The translations under genes were made by a program, and so were the position numbers. Below, piece by piece: positions 47,524 to 57,585 of a stretch of DNA of 64,000 nt. The DNA comes from Mycobacterium spongiae (GTDB taxonomy: Bacteria > Actinomycetota > Actinomycetes > Mycobacteriales > Mycobacteriaceae): contig NZ_CP046600.1 in assembly GCF_018278905.1 (NCBI RefSeq), positions 2,108,001-2,172,000 of the forward strand, in the 5' to 3' direction. The notes beneath the pieces are model-generated. The model was not told the origin of the DNA, ran no database searches, and saw only the letters and a list, made by a program, of their open reading frames with translations. Position 1 is the first letter of the stretch. Each line of letters starts with the position of its first letter.

Positions 47524-48645
47524 CTACGCCACCGGCGAGCCAGGAGGTGGACCGGGCGGTGTGGCGGGCGGCGGACCCGGCGGTGTGCTCGGCGGCGGAC
47601 CCGGCGGCATGCCGACCGGAGGTCCGGGCTGGCTGAGCGGAACAACGTGGCCACCTGAGAGTTTCCGCCAGGTGTAGGTCTGGACGAGCGAGGCGACCGG
47701 GATTCCGGCGAGCAGGCCGACGAAACACAGCAGTTCACCGATGAACACCGCGGCGCCTTGGACAAGCCACGACAACACAGTGCTACCGATATCGGAGCGA
47801 ACAGTGGCGACGCTGGCTTTGATCGAATCGATGGGCGATAGGGATCGGTCGACGGCGGCAACGATAGCGAACTGGGCGAGGAAGCCGATGATCAGGCCCG
47901 GAATGACGCACAGCACCGATCCGACCAGGACGAGGACGGCGAACAGCAGCCCAGTGACGATCACCGTGCCGAGATTGCGTGGCCGGAAGAACGTACCGAC
48001 GGTCACCGGTTTGCCGTCGGCGATGTCGAGACAGCCGGTAGTGATGCCGGCATGCATGAATACCGCCACGAAGAACACAGCGATGTACCCCAGGAACAGG
48101 ATGAAGACCGCGACCGGGCCCAGCGTCATGTTCACCGATTCACTGGTGAAGCCGTAGTCGTCGGTGTAGGTCGTGGCCGTATGGTCGGATAGGCCGAATA
48201 CCAACGCCGCCGTTACACCAATCACCGCGCTCAGCGCCACGACGTAGGCCAGAATCGGAACCACGAGGGCCAGGGCGTTCTGCGTGAACCTGTTCCATGC
48301 CCAACTGATCGCGTCGCCCACGTTGAAGCCTGATTTCGGCGGACCGCCCATGCCGGGCTGAGGCGGGTAGCCGGCGGGGGGTTGGCCGTAGCCGGGCGGC
48401 GGGGCTGGCGGTGGCGGCGCGCTGTAGCCGGGGGGAGGCGGTGGCGGTGCGCCGTAGCCGGGTGGTGGGTAGCCGCCAGGAGGTTGGCCGTAGCCGGGCG
48501 GTGGGGCTGGCGGTGGTGGCGCACTGTAGCCGGGGGGAGGCGGTGGCGGTGCGCCGTAACCGGGTGGCGGCGGCTGGCCCGGAGTGCCCTGGTTGCCGCC
48601 TTGCGGATCGGCTGGGTGTCCTGGGTGTTCTGGCGGCTGGCTCAT
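47524..48645 (-). CDS. Proline/glycine-rich membrane protein
   Basis: A 373-residue protein (Rv2560 counterpart). The N-terminal ~105 residues are a cytoplasm-type Pro/Gly/Tyr-rich tail with two 34-residue tandem repeats. Then follow about five or six hydrophobic helices (around 125-330) in a pattern seen in DUF4013/glycerophosphoryl-diester-associated membrane proteins, and another Pro-rich tail (GPPPSTPPGPPP...). No enzymatic motif is visible. I use the ATG at 48643-48645, which has AGGACAG upstream; an earlier start adds 38 residues running into the divergent promoter. Its role is unknown; Pro-rich tails often bind partner proteins. Confidence 0.82.
   Translation of the reverse strand: MSQPPEHPGHPADPQGGNQGTPGQPPPPGYGAPPPPPPGYSAPPPPAPPPGYGQPPGGYPPPGYGAPPPPPPGYSAPPPPAPPPGYGQPPAGYPPQPGMGGPPKSGFNVGDAISWAWNRFTQNALALVVPILAYVVALSAVIGVTAALVFGLSDHTATTYTDDYGFTSESVNMTLGPVAVFILFLGYIAVFFVAVFMHAGITTGCLDIADGKPVTVGTFFRPRNLGTVIVTGLLFAVLVLVGSVLCVIPGLIIGFLAQFAIVAAVDRSLSPIDSIKASVATVRSDIGSTVLSWLVQGAAVFIGELLCFVGLLAGIPVASLVQTYTWRKLSGGHVVPLSQPGPPVGMPPGPPPSTPPGPPPATPPGPPPGSPVA
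48358..48561 (-). repeat. Two tandem 102-bp coding repeats
   Basis: They encode residues 29-62 and 63-96 of the proline-rich membrane protein. Each unit is 34 residues beginning GYGAPPPPPPGYSAPPPP and differs by only two residues. The DNA is nearly identical, so unit number could change by recombination. Confidence 0.85.
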
Positions 48646-48848
48646 CGCTGTCCTAATTCGCTTCCCTGTTGTCGGTACGCGCGCGGAACTAAGCAAACCG
48701 AAACTTAACAAATATGCGCGGTAGGCGCGCGGTCTGGTGGCCTCCGAATTTGGGGGCACTTATGGGGCCACTTTGGCGACCACGCGGGGTCGTGTCCGGA
48801 CGGCGCAAGTGTCCGCCCTGCATAGCGGGAGCCCTAAGGTGGGGGTGT

Positions 48849-50219
48849 ATGCCTGATGCCGTGTCCGACGGTCTGTTTGACCTGCCCGCGAAGCCCGAGA
48901 CGACCGACCACAACGTGGGCGCGTCGCCGGGGTCTCCGCTGGCGGTGCGGATGCGGCCAGCCTCTCTGGACGAAGTAGTCGGGCAGGACCACTTGCTGGT
49001 GCCTGGGTCTCCGCTGCGCCGTTTGGTGGAGGGCTCGGGATTGGCGTCGGCGATCCTCTATGGCCCGCCGGGAAGTGGCAAGACCACCCTGGCGGCGCTG
49101 ATCTCGCAGGCGACAAGCCGACGGTTTGAGGCGATGTCGGCATTGTCGGCCGGTGTCAAAGAAGTTCGAGCGGTTATCGAGCATGCACGTCGAGCGCTGC
49201 TCTCCGGCGAACAGACGGTGTTGTTCATCGATGAGGTACACCGGTTCTCCAAGACCCAACAGGACGCCTTGCTGTCGGCGGTCGAGAACCGGGTCGTGTT
49301 GCTGGTAGCGGCGACCACCGAGAATCCCTCGTTCTCGGTGGTGGCCCCGCTGCTGTCGCGATCGCTGATCCTGCAACTGCGGCCCCTGACGACCGACGAC
49401 ATTCGCGAGGTAGTCCTCCGCGCGATCGACGACCCCCGCGGCCTTGCCGGGCAGGTCGAAGTGGCACCGGCGGCCGTCGACCTGCTGGTGCGTTTGGCAG
49501 CGGGCGACGCCCGCCGCGCCCTGACGGCGCTAGAGGTCGCTTCCGAAGCAGTTGGGGCGTCCGACCAAGAGGGCCGGCAGGTGGTCAGCGTCGAGACGAT
49601 CGAGCAATCGCTGGACAAAGCCGCAGTCCGCTACGACCGCGACGGCGACCAGCACTACGACGTGGTCAGTGCCTTCATCAAGTCGGTGCGCGGCTCGGAC
49701 GTCGACGCGGCGCTGCACTACCTGGCGCGCATGCTGGTCGCGGGCGAGGACCCACGCTTCATCGCGCGCCGCCTGATGATCCTGGCCAGCGAGGACATCG
49801 GCTTGGCCGACCCCACCGCGCTGCAGGTGGCGGTTGCCGCGGCGCAAACGGTAGCGCTGATCGGCATGCCCGAGGCGCAGCTCACGCTGGCACATGCCAC
49901 CGTCCACCTGGCCACCGCGCCGAAGTCGAATGCGGTCACTACCGCGTTGGGCGCTGCGATGAGCGACATCAGGTCGGGCAAAGCCGGTCTGGTGCCGGCT
50001 CATCTGCGCGACGGGCACTATTCCGGTGCGGCGGCACTCGGCAATGCGCAGGGCTACAAGTATTCCCATAACGACCCGGACGGCGTTGTCGCCCAACAGT
50101 ATCCACCTGACCAACTGATAGGGGTGGACTATTACCAGCCCACCGCTCGCGGCGCCGAACGGGACATCGTCGGCCGGCTGGACCGGTTACGAGCGATCAT
50201 CCGCAAGAAACGCGGGTGA
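48849..50219 (+). CDS. rarA: Replication-associated recombination protein A (RarA/MgsA AAA ATPase)
   Basis: A 456-residue AAA+ ATPase of the RarA/MgsA/WRNIP1 family, which acts at stalled replication forks. Walker A is GPPGSGKTT (about 72-80), Walker B is [10 protein letters not shown], followed by sensor 1 (TTENPSF) and the family C-terminal tetramerisation/clamp-loader-like region ([22 protein letters not shown]). Length is normal. I start at ATG 48849 (preceded by AGGTGGGGG); the frame is open upstream but that part lacks family sequence. Divergent from the proline-rich membrane protein with 203 bases between. Confidence 0.92.
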   Translation: MPDAVSDGLFDLPAKPETTDHNVGASPGSPLAVRMRPASLDEVVGQDHLLVPGSPLRRLVEGSGLASAILYGPPGSGKTTLAALISQATSRRFEAMSALSAGVKEVRAVIEHARRALLSGEQTVLFIDEVHRFSKTQQDALLSAVENRVVLLVAATTENPSFSVVAPLLSRSLILQLRPLTTDDIREVVLRAIDDPRGLAGQVEVAPAAVDLLVRLAAGDARRALTALEVASEAVGASDQEGRQVVSVETIEQSLDKAAVRYDRDGDQHYDVVSAFIKSVRGSDVDAALHYLARMLVAGEDPRFIARRLMILASEDIGLADPTALQVAVAAAQTVALIGMPEAQLTLAHATVHLATAPKSNAVTTALGAAMSDIRSGKAGLVPAHLRDGHYSGAAALGNAQGYKYSHNDPDGVVAQQYPPDQLIGVDYYQPTARGAERDIVGRLDRLRAIIRKKRG

Positions 50220-50330
50220 TGGGTTCGCCAGGCAGGGAGTAGCTGGTCCCGCGTTCTCAGACCACTCGACCACCAGCCGGTGACACCACTGACGGGCGAC
50301 GCGTTCGGCCAGCCCGCGTGGCCGTCGCGT

Positions 50331-51047
50331 TCAGATCAGCTCGGGTACCCGAAGGTGGGCGATCGCCAGTTCGAACTCGGCGACGTCGACCAGCTCGGCG
50401 CCCAAGTCTCGAACGCGCCTGCTGCGCAGCTCGGTCGCGCGGTCACGGTTTCGGGCCATCGCGTCCATGCTGTCGAAGGTCGAACACGACACCGCGCGTC
50501 GGCATGCGGGGTGGTCGACCATCAGGCTGGCACTGCAGAATCCCTCGAGGCTCTCCAGTTCTGGAAGCACCGCGCTCCGGTAGAAGTCCAGGGATCGTCC
50601 TACGTGGTCCGGTACCACCTTGAGCCAGGCAGCCCGCACGCACGCCCCCTGATGCGAATGATGGTCGCGGTGCAGCAGCGCAATGTCCCATTCTTCGACC
50701 CTCGCGCTTCCGTCGAACATCAGCGCGGCGCGGTCACGAACGGACGCCACCTGCCCAGCGCTGGAGCGCATTGCCTCCAACGATTCCCAGGAGCTGGTGG
50801 CGATGCACAGGCCGGACTGCCGGTCGACCAACAGCGACAATCCGACGCAGCCGTCGATCTCCTGCAGCGCGGGCATCACGACGTCGCGAACATGCGCAAT
50901 CCCAATATCGATCGACAGAGGTTGCGCCTGGATGGTGGTAGAGCGTGCGTACACGATCGACCCCCTCCCGTATCGGGGCGGCGCCCCGGTGGCGCCACCG
51001 GTCCCACCACATACCTTCCTCCTGCCGATGGGCCGTGGCAATGCCAT
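50331..51047 (-). CDS. Conserved mycobacterial protein with duplicated ABM-like domain (Rv2557/Rv2558 type)
   Basis: A 238-residue protein made of two related halves (about 28-120 and 125-235). Each ends in similar blocks ([25 protein letters not shown] and [26 protein letters not shown]), typical of duplicated dimeric alpha-beta barrel (ABM-like) domains. H37Rv has two adjacent paralogues, Rv2557 and Rv2558, linked in the literature to starvation; only one is present here. No catalytic residues can be named. Start ATG 51045-51047 is used; the first ~27 residues are Gly/Arg-rich and the true start may be later. Confidence 0.75.
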   Translation of the reverse strand: MALPRPIGRRKVCGGTGGATGAPPRYGRGSIVYARSTTIQAQPLSIDIGIAHVRDVVMPALQEIDGCVGLSLLVDRQSGLCIATSSWESLEAMRSSAGQVASVRDRAALMFDGSARVEEWDIALLHRDHHSHQGACVRAAWLKVVPDHVGRSLDFYRSAVLPELESLEGFCSASLMVDHPACRRAVSCSTFDSMDAMARNRDRATELRSRRVRDLGAELVDVAEFELAIAHLRVPELI

Positions 51048-51146
51048 GGCGGGGGCTTCTCAGGAGCTTCTCGGAAGTCTCGGAGGCGCTCGGCAGGCGC
51101 GCCGCGGATTGGCAGGCCACAACACCCCCGCCGTAGGCTGGGCGAG

Positions 51147-51548
51147 GTGGACACCGATGTGCTGGAAGTGGACACCGCGCGTCGTCGCATCGTTGATCTC
51201 ACCGCCACGGTGCGGGCATTCTGCGCGAACCGCGGGGACGGCTTGTGCAACGTGTTCGTCCCGCATGCCACGGCCGGAGTCGCGATCATGGAGACGGGCG
51301 CGGGATCTGACGAGGACTTGGTGGACACGCTGGAGCGATTGTTGCCGCGCGACGATCGCTATCGGCATGCGCATGGGTCCCACGGCCATGGAGCCGACCA
51401 CGTGATGCCCGCCCTGGTCGCGCCGTCGGTAACGGTGCCGGTCTCGGGGGGTGAACCGCTGCTGGGGATCTGGCAGAGTGTCGTTTTGGTCGACCTCAAC
51501 CGGGACAATCCGCGGCGATCCGTGCGGCTGAGCTTTTTGGCAGGTTAA
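51147..51548 (+). CDS. YjbQ/UPF0047 family protein
   Basis: A 133-residue single-domain protein of the YjbQ family (Rv2556c counterpart). Its conserved motifs are VPHATAGVAI, HAHGSHGHGADHVMPAL and the C-terminal VDLNRDNPRRSVRLSF. Several conserved His suggest metal or phosphate binding. Some members show weak thiamin-phosphate synthase activity, but the main role is unknown. I start at GTG 51147, which gives the usual family length; a long upstream open frame is antisense to the neighbouring gene and rejected. It precedes alaS by 160 bases. Confidence 0.85.
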   Translation: MDTDVLEVDTARRRIVDLTATVRAFCANRGDGLCNVFVPHATAGVAIMETGAGSDEDLVDTLERLLPRDDRYRHAHGSHGHGADHVMPALVAPSVTVPVSGGEPLLGIWQSVVLVDLNRDNPRRSVRLSFLAG

Positions 51549-51708
51549 CGGGAGGTTTGGCACCGGGCCGGTACTGTGTGCGGTCGAAATGCGTCGTTGG
51601 ACGGTCATCTCATTAGCGCGGCGAATAGGCTGGGAGTTGAAAGCAAGCGGGCTGCGCGATGCCGGCGGAATGTAGGGAACTTAAAGAACCTAAGGAAGCG
51701 GAAATACA

Positions 51709-54429
51709 GTGCAAACACACGAGATCAGGAAGCGGTTCCTCGATCATTTCGTGAAGGCGGGCCACACCGAGGTGCCCAGCGCCTCGGTGATCCTCGATGA
51801 CCCCAACCTGTTGTTCGTCAACGCAGGCATGGTCCAGTTTGTGCCGTTCTTCCTCGGCGCGCGTACGCCGCCTTACCCAACGGCCGCCAGCATTCAGAAG
51901 TGCATTCGCACTCCGGACATCGACGAGGTGGGCATCACCACCCGGCACAACACGTTCTTCCAGATGGCCGGTAATTTCTCGTTCGGCGACTATTTCAAGC
52001 GCGGCGCCATCGAGCTGGCCTGGACCTTGCTCACCACCAGTCTTGATGACGGTGGGTACGGCTTGGATCCCGAAAAACTCTGGACGACAGTCTATTTCGA
52101 CGACGATGAGGCCGTGCGCCTATGGCAGGAGGTCGCCGGTCTGCCTGCGGAACGGATCCAGCGCCGCGGGATGGCCGACAACTACTGGTCGATGGGCATT
52201 CCCGGCCCGTGTGGCCCCTCGTCGGAGATCTACTACGACCGCGGTGCCGAATTCGGTCCCGACGGCGGTCCGGTTGTCAACGAAGACCGCTACCTCGAAG
52301 TGTGGAACCTGGTGTTCATGCAGAACGAGCGTGGCGAGGGAACGACCAAGGAGGACTTCGAGATCCTTCGCCCGCTGCCCCGCAAGAACATCGACACCGG
52401 CATGGGCGTCGAGCGGATCGCGTTAGTGCTGCAAGGCGTGCACAACGTCTACGAGACCGACCTCCTACGGCCGGTGATCGACTTGGTGGCCGCGCAAGCG
52501 CCGCGCCCCTACGACGTCGGTTGCCACGACGATGATGTGCGGTACCGCATCATCGCCGACCACAGCCGCACCGCTGCGGTTTTGATCGGTGACGGCGTCA
52601 GCCCCGGCAATGATGGCCGCGGCTACGTGCTGCGACGCCTGCTGCGTCGGGTGATCCGCTCGGCCAAGCTGTTGGGTATCGACACTGCGATCGTCGGAGA
52701 TCTGATGGCCACGGTGCGCGACGCGATGGGCCCGTCGTACCCCGAGTTGGTCGCCGACTTCGAGCGAATCAACCGGATCGCGGTTGCCGAGGAGACAGCG
52801 TTCAACCGCACGTTGGCATCGGGCTCCCGGTTGTTCGAGGAGGTGGCCAGCTCCACCAAAGCCTCGGGGGCCACCACGCTTTCCGGGTCGGACGCTTTCA
52901 CCTTGCATGACACATACGGGTTCCCCATCGAACTCACCCTCGAGATGGCCTCGGAGGCCGGGCTGAACGTCGACGAACTCGGTTTCCGCGAGCTGATGGC
53001 CGAGCAGCGTCGTCGCGCCAAAGCTGATGCCGCGGCGCGCAAGCACGCGCACGCCGATCTCACCGCGTACCGCGAGCTGGTCGATGCCGGACCGACCGAA
53101 TTCACTGGATTCGACGAGTTGACCTCTCCGGCGCGGATTCTGGGTATCTTCGTCGACGGTAGACGTGTTCCGGTCATTGCCCACAGCTCCCAAGCCGAAG
53201 CCGGCGGTGGGCAGCGGGTTGACTTGGTGCTCGACCGCACTCCGTTCTACGCGGAGTCAGGTGGTCAGCTGGCTGATATTGGCACTATTAGCGGCACGGG
53301 CACGAGCGGAAGCGCCAAGGCCGCGATCACCGACGTGCAGAAGATTGCCAAAACCCTTTGGTTGCATCGGGTTAACGTCGAATCAGGAGAATTCGTCGAG
53401 GGCGATACGATCGTCGCGGCGGTGGATTCCGGATGGCGGCGGGGCGCAACCCAGGGTCACTCGGGCACCCACATGGTGCATGCCGCGCTGCGTCAAGTAT
53501 TGGGTCCCAACGCGGTTCAGGCCGGCTCGCTGAATCGGCCCGGATACCTGCGGTTCGACTTCAACTGGCAAGGTCCGTTGACCGAGGACCAACGCTCCCG
53601 CATCGAGGAAGTCACCAACGAGGCGGTGCAAGCCGACTTCGAGGTGCACACGTTCACCGAACAGCTCGACAGGGCCAAAGCCATGGGCGCCATTGCGCTC
53701 TTCGGTGAGAGCTATCCCGACGAGGTGCGGGTGGTGGAGATGGGTGGCCCGTTCTCGTTGGAGCTGTGTGGCGGAACTCACGTGCAGAATACGGCGCAGA
53801 TCGGTCCGGTGACGATACTGGGCGAATCGTCGATCGGCTCGGGGGTCCGTCGGGTGGAGGCCTACGTGGGTCTGGAGTCGTTTCGGCACCTGGCCAAGGA
53901 GCGTGCGTTGATGGCGGGGCTGGCCTCGTCGTTGAAAGTGCCGTCCGAGGAGGTGCCGGCGCGGGTCGCCAACCTCGTGGATCGGCTCAAGGCAGCCGAG
54001 AAGGAACTGGAGCGCACCAGGCTGGCGAATGCCAAGGCGGCTGGGGCGAATGCTGCTGCTTCGGCCGAGCGGATAGGTAACGTCCGTGTGGTGGCGCAGC
54101 GAATGTCGACCGGGATGACCGCGGCCGACCTGCGTTCCCTTGTCGGTGATATCCGCGGCAAGCTGGGTAGCGAGCCGGCCGTCGTGGCACTGATCTCGAC
54201 GGGCACGGGCGAGAATCCGACTGTGCCGTATGCGGTCGCGGCCAATCCTGCCGCCCAGGATCTCGGGATCAGCGCCAACGCACTGGTCAAACAGCTCGCC
54301 GTCGCCGTCGAAGGCCGGGGTGGCGGCAAGGCCGACTTGGCGCAGGGCTCGGGGAAGAATCCCGCCGGTATCGACACCGCGCTCGATGCGGTCCGCTCGG
54401 AGATCGCCGAGATAGCGCGGGCCGGTTGA
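51709..54429 (+). CDS. alaS: Alanyl-tRNA synthetase
   Basis: A 906-residue class II synthetase. The catalytic domain (1 to ~460) has [12 protein letters not shown] and [10 protein letters not shown] motifs. The editing domain carries the zinc ligands HSGTH (with the HxxxH pattern) and CGGTH. The C-Ala domain (about 760-906) ends with [13 protein letters not shown]. All conserved blocks are present. The GTG start at 51709 follows AAGGAAG. The stop is directly followed by the ruvX start with no gap, the usual actinobacterial alaS-ruvX-mltG-aroE order. Confidence 0.96.
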   Translation: MQTHEIRKRFLDHFVKAGHTEVPSASVILDDPNLLFVNAGMVQFVPFFLGARTPPYPTAASIQKCIRTPDIDEVGITTRHNTFFQMAGNFSFGDYFKRGAIELAWTLLTTSLDDGGYGLDPEKLWTTVYFDDDEAVRLWQEVAGLPAERIQRRGMADNYWSMGIPGPCGPSSEIYYDRGAEFGPDGGPVVNEDRYLEVWNLVFMQNERGEGTTKEDFEILRPLPRKNIDTGMGVERIALVLQGVHNVYETDLLRPVIDLVAAQAPRPYDVGCHDDDVRYRIIADHSRTAAVLIGDGVSPGNDGRGYVLRRLLRRVIRSAKLLGIDTAIVGDLMATVRDAMGPSYPELVADFERINRIAVAEETAFNRTLASGSRLFEEVASSTKASGATTLSGSDAFTLHDTYGFPIELTLEMASEAGLNVDELGFRELMAEQRRRAKADAAARKHAHADLTAYRELVDAGPTEFTGFDELTSPARILGIFVDGRRVPVIAHSSQAEAGGGQRVDLVLDRTPFYAESGGQLADIGTISGTGTSGSAKAAITDVQKIAKTLWLHRVNVESGEFVEGDTIVAAVDSGWRRGATQGHSGTHMVHAALRQVLGPNAVQAGSLNRPGYLRFDFNWQGPLTEDQRSRIEEVTNEAVQADFEVHTFTEQLDRAKAMGAIALFGESYPDEVRVVEMGGPFSLELCGGTHVQNTAQIGPVTILGESSIGSGVRRVEAYVGLESFRHLAKERALMAGLASSLKVPSEEVPARVANLVDRLKAAEKELERTRLANAKAAGANAAASAERIGNVRVVAQRMSTGMTAADLRSLVGDIRGKLGSEPAVVALISTGTGENPTVPYAVAANPAAQDLGISANALVKQLAVAVEGRGGGKADLAQGSGKNPAGIDTALDAVRSEIAEIARAG

Positions 54430-54966
54430 GTGATCTTGTCAGCGCACCGCTCGCCCGACCGGCCCGGCGACCCGGATCAGGACCCCGGACCGGGACGCCG
54501 CCTCGGCGTCGATGTGGGCAGTGTGCGCATCGGGGTGTCGTCCAGTGACCCTGACGGCATCCTCGCCACCCCTGTGGAAACGGTGCGCCGCGACCGCTCC
54601 GGCAAGCACGTACGCCGGCTGGCGGCTCTTGCCGCCGAATTGGACGTCGTCGAGGTGATCGTCGGGCTTCCGCGCACGCTGGCAGACCGCATCGGCGCCT
54701 CGGCCCGCGACGCGATCGACCTGGCCGAGGACTTGGCGCGCCGAGTCGCACCGACACCCGTCCGGCTTGCCGACGAGCGGCTCACCACGGTCAGCGCGCA
54801 GCGGTCGCTGCGGGCGGCGGGTGTCCGGGCCGCCGACCAACGTGGGGTCATCGACCAGGCCGCTGCGGTGGCGATCCTGCAGAGCTGGCTAGACCAGCGC
54901 CGCGCTGCGCTGGCTGCTAAGACCTCTGGCGTTGGACTCGAGGCCGGGGATACTTCCGATGGCTGA
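54430..54966 (+). CDS. ruvX: Putative pre-16S rRNA nuclease (YqgF/RuvX)
   Basis: A 178-residue RNase H-fold protein. The first catalytic Asp is in [13 protein letters not shown], followed by the conserved [14 protein letters not shown] and the [10 protein letters not shown] and [13 protein letters not shown] motifs carrying the other acidic residues. YqgF proteins mature the 5' end of 16S rRNA; an older prediction is Holliday junction resolvase. The GTG start immediately follows the alaS stop and its 3' end overlaps mltG by 8 bases, so this is a tight operon. Confidence 0.92.
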   Translation: MILSAHRSPDRPGDPDQDPGPGRRLGVDVGSVRIGVSSSDPDGILATPVETVRRDRSGKHVRRLAALAAELDVVEVIVGLPRTLADRIGASARDAIDLAEDLARRVAPTPVRLADERLTTVSAQRSLRAAGVRAADQRGVIDQAAAVAILQSWLDQRRAALAAKTSGVGLEAGDTSDG

Positions 54967-56203
54967 TGGTGGCCGCCGCCATCGAGCCCAGCCGGTGGCC
55001 GTAGGACGCAACCGGCACCGCCGGACCCGTGCCGACCGGATTCGGGCCGAACGCGGCCGCCGCCGGCGGCGCGTTGCCGGCGGATTCGTTGTCGGATTGC
55101 TCGTCGTGGTGGTGGTTGCCGCTGTCGTTTTCGGCGCCAAGCTGTGGCACACAATGTGGGTTTCCGACAATGACTACACCGGAAACGGCAAGCAGGACAT
55201 TGTGATTCAGATCCAGCCGGGTGATTCGACCACGGCGGTGGGCGAGACCCTGCGCAAGCGCGGGGTGGTGGCGACAGTTCGCGCGTTCGTCGATGCCGCG
55301 CATGGCAACGCCGCGATTTCGTCGATCCAGCCCGGCTTCTATCGGGTGCGAACCGAGATACCGGCGGCTACCGCAGTGGCGTGGCTCGCCGATCCTCAAA
55401 ACCGGGTGGGGAGGCTGGTCATCCCGGAAGGGCGTCAGCTCGACGACACCACTGACATGAAGACCAACGTGGTCAATCCCGGAATTTTCTCGCTGATCTC
55501 TCGGGCCACGTGCGTCGATCTCGATGGTCACCAGCGGTGTGTCCCGGTGGCTGATCTCCGCTCGGCGGCGACCACGAGCACGCCTGCGATGTTGTCGGTG
55601 CCACCGTGGGCGGTTGAGCCGGTGGTGGAACTGCGCGACGACCACCGGCGGATCGAGGGTTTGATCGCACCCGGGACCTTCAATATCGATCCGTCGGGCT
55701 CGGCCGAGAGCATCTTGGCGAAGCTGATCAGCGCGGGCGCCATGAAGTACGTCAAGAACGGTCTGATTGACACCGCGGCGTCAATGAGCTTGTCGCCCTA
55801 CGACATCCTGGTGGTCGCATCGTTGGTCCAGCAGGAAGCCCATGCGCAGGATTTCCCCAAGGTGGCTCAGGTCATCTACAACCGGCTGCACGAGCATCGA
55901 ACCTTGGAGTTCGACTCGACTGTGAACTATCCGCTGGACCGCAGGGAGGTGGCTACCAGCGACGCCGACCGTGGTCAGCGCACACCGTGGAATACCTACA
56001 TGTCCGAAGGGCTGCCGGCGACTGCGATCTGTTCGCCCGGGGTCGACGCACTGCATGCCGCTGAGCATCCCGAGCCAGGTGACTGGCTGTACTTCGTCAC
56101 CATTGATTCCTCGGGTACGACGCTGTTCACCAGGGATTATCAACAGCATTTGGCGAACATCGAGCTGGCGAAGAACAATGGTGTCCTCGACTCCGCGCGA
56201 TGA
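54959..56203 (+). CDS. mltG: Endolytic transglycosylase MltG (YceG-like)
   Basis: A 414-residue membrane-anchored cell-wall enzyme that cuts nascent glycan strands and ends their growth. It has a basic cytoplasmic tail (1-40), one membrane helix (about 42-62), a LysM-like region (about 75-160) and the YceG catalytic domain. The catalytic Glu is Glu293 in [20 protein letters not shown], and SVNYPLDR-type and PYNTY-like ([16 protein letters not shown]) motifs follow. I start at ATG 54959, which overlaps the ruvX end and matches the MADGG family start. aroE follows after 85 bases containing two hairpins. Confidence 0.93.
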   Translation: MADGGRRHRAQPVAVGRNRHRRTRADRIRAERGRRRRRVAGGFVVGLLVVVVVAAVVFGAKLWHTMWVSDNDYTGNGKQDIVIQIQPGDSTTAVGETLRKRGVVATVRAFVDAAHGNAAISSIQPGFYRVRTEIPAATAVAWLADPQNRVGRLVIPEGRQLDDTTDMKTNVVNPGIFSLISRATCVDLDGHQRCVPVADLRSAATTSTPAMLSVPPWAVEPVVELRDDHRRIEGLIAPGTFNIDPSGSAESILAKLISAGAMKYVKNGLIDTAASMSLSPYDILVVASLVQQEAHAQDFPKVAQVIYNRLHEHRTLEFDSTVNYPLDRREVATSDADRGQRTPWNTYMSEGLPATAICSPGVDALHAAEHPEPGDWLYFVTIDSSGTTLFTRDYQQHLANIELAKNNGVLDSAR

Positions 56204-56251
56204 GCAGAGCCGCGCGGAGCGCGGTGAAAAGCAGAGCCGCGCGGAGCGCGG
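56204..56251 (+). repeat. Two tandem identical palindromes between mltG and aroE
   Basis: A 21-bp unit (GCAGAGCCGCGCGGAGCGCGG) occurs at 56204-56224 and, identical except for its reach, at 56231-56251. Each contains the hairpin CCGCGC-GGA-GCGCGG. They begin immediately after the mltG stop and could act as a transcript-processing or attenuating element. Similar GCGGAGCGCGG motifs are familiar as dispersed repeats in mycobacteria, from memory. Confidence 0.75.
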
Positions 56252-56288
56252 CGGTGAAGAGCGCAATCAGACCGGGCGCGCTAGTCGG

Positions 56289-57101
56289 GTGCCCCGAAAA
56301 GCCGGTGTTCTGGGCTCGCCGATCGCACACTCCCGGTCCCCGCAACTACACCTGGCCGCTTACCGTGCCCTGGGCTTGCCAGATTGGACCTACGAGCGCA
56401 TCGAGTGCAGTGAGGCGCAGCTACCGAGCGTGGTCGGCGGGTTCGGCCCGGAATGGGTGGGCGTGTCGGTGACGATGCCGGGCAAGTTCGCCGCCCTGCG
56501 ATTCGCCGACGAACGCACCGCGCGCGCGGAACTGGTCGGATCGGCCAATACCTTGGTGCGTACGCCGCGTGGCTGGCGGGCCGACAACACGGACATCGAC
56601 GGCGTGACGGGGGCGCTGGGGCCACTACCCGCCTCTGGGCCGCAGCGCGCACTGGTGTGCGGGTCGGGGGGAACCGCCCCGGCGGCGGTGGCCGGGCTGG
56701 CCGAGCTCGGCGTCGCCGGCATCACCGTCGTGGCACGTAATCCGGACAAGGCGGCACGGTTGGTCGACCTGGGAATAGAACTCGACGTGGCGAGCCGGTT
56801 CTGCAGCCTCGATGACCCCAGTTTGGCCGATGAGGTCGCGGCCGCACAGGTGCTGATCAGCACGATTCCGGCGGCCGTCGCGGCCGGCTACGCCGAGACG
56901 TTTGCGGGGATCCCGGTGCTGTTGGACGCTATCTATGACCCGTGGCCTACGCCGCTCGCCGCCGCGGTGGCTGCCGCGGGTGGCCAGGTGATCAGCGGCC
57001 TCCAGATGCTGCTGAATCAGGCATTTGCGCAGGTGGAGCAGTTCACCGGGTTGCCCGCGCCCCGCGAGGAGATGACTTGCGCAGTGCGCGCAGCGGATTA
57101 G
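56289..57101 (+). CDS. aroE: Shikimate 5-dehydrogenase
   Basis: A 270-residue enzyme reducing 3-dehydroshikimate to shikimate with NADPH. Substrate-binding motif GSPIAHSRSPQLHLAAY is at 8-24, the catalytic Lys is in VSVTMPGKFAAL, the Asp partner is in DNTDIDGV, and the cofactor motif is ALVCGSGGTAPAAVAGL. I start at GTG 56289, which gives the standard length. The frame is open much further upstream, through the hairpin repeats and mltG, but that part is not family sequence. First gene of the aro set. Confidence 0.93.
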   Translation: MPRKAGVLGSPIAHSRSPQLHLAAYRALGLPDWTYERIECSEAQLPSVVGGFGPEWVGVSVTMPGKFAALRFADERTARAELVGSANTLVRTPRGWRADNTDIDGVTGALGPLPASGPQRALVCGSGGTAPAAVAGLAELGVAGITVVARNPDKAARLVDLGIELDVASRFCSLDDPSLADEVAAAQVLISTIPAAVAAGYAETFAGIPVLLDAIYDPWPTPLAAAVAAAGGQVISGLQMLLNQAFAQVEQFTGLPAPREEMTCAVRAAD

Positions 57102-57102
57102 C

Positions 57103-57564
57103 GTGCCGGGCATGTGGATAGGCATGTCGACCGGTGTGGCTAGCGCGACTGCGGCTGCTGTGGTGGCCTGGCTGGCGGCGCTGTGCTACTACGACGTTCG
57201 GCAGCGCCGGCTCCCCAACGCGCTGACATTGCCCGGGGCGGGGCTGATTCTGCTGGTCTCCGGGCTTGCCGGGTGCGGTTTTGCGGCGTTGGCCGGTGCG
57301 GCCGCCTTAGCCGGAGCGTATCTGGCGGTGCATGTGGTTGCGCCGGCTGCGATGGGCGGTGGCGACGTCAAACTGGCGCTCGGCCTGGGCGGTCTGGCCG
57401 GCACCTTCGGGGTCGGCGTGTGGTTTCTGGCTGCGCTCGCCGCGCCGTTGTTGACGTCCGTCTGCGGCGTAGTTGGCTTGCTCCGGGGTGTGCGCACCGT
57501 GCCGCACGGCCCGTCGATGTGTGTCGCCACCCTCGGCGCCGCGGGGCTGGCCTTGCTGGCCTGA
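57103..57564 (+). CDS. Small prepilin peptidase (A24)-like membrane protein
   Basis: A 153-residue protein with about five hydrophobic helices. The two aspartates of the A24 prepilin peptidase family are recognisable: one in YYDVRQRRLPN after the first helix and one in AMGGGDVKLALG (family motif GxGD). It lacks the N-methylase domain of full PilD, like TadV/CpaA-type peptidases. It may process Flp-type pilins encoded elsewhere. It lies between aroE and aroF, one base after the aroE stop, an odd partner for shikimate genes that is also conserved in H37Rv (Rv2551c). Starts at 57103 (GTG), 57112 or 57124 (ATG) are all possible. Confidence 0.82.
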   Translation: MPGMWIGMSTGVASATAAAVVAWLAALCYYDVRQRRLPNALTLPGAGLILLVSGLAGCGFAALAGAAALAGAYLAVHVVAPAAMGGGDVKLALGLGGLAGTFGVGVWFLAALAAPLLTSVCGVVGLLRGVRTVPHGPSMCVATLGAAGLALLA

Positions 57565-57585
57565 CCCCCATGGGAAGATGGTCGG

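Noticed and set aside
50280..51146. Long upstream extension of the YjbQ gene
   Set aside because: It is antisense to the duplicated-domain gene at 50331-51047 and has no family similarity. The usual length starts at 51147.
55971..56288. Upstream extension of aroE
   Set aside because: It overlaps mltG and passes through two hairpin repeats. The family N-terminus begins at 56289.
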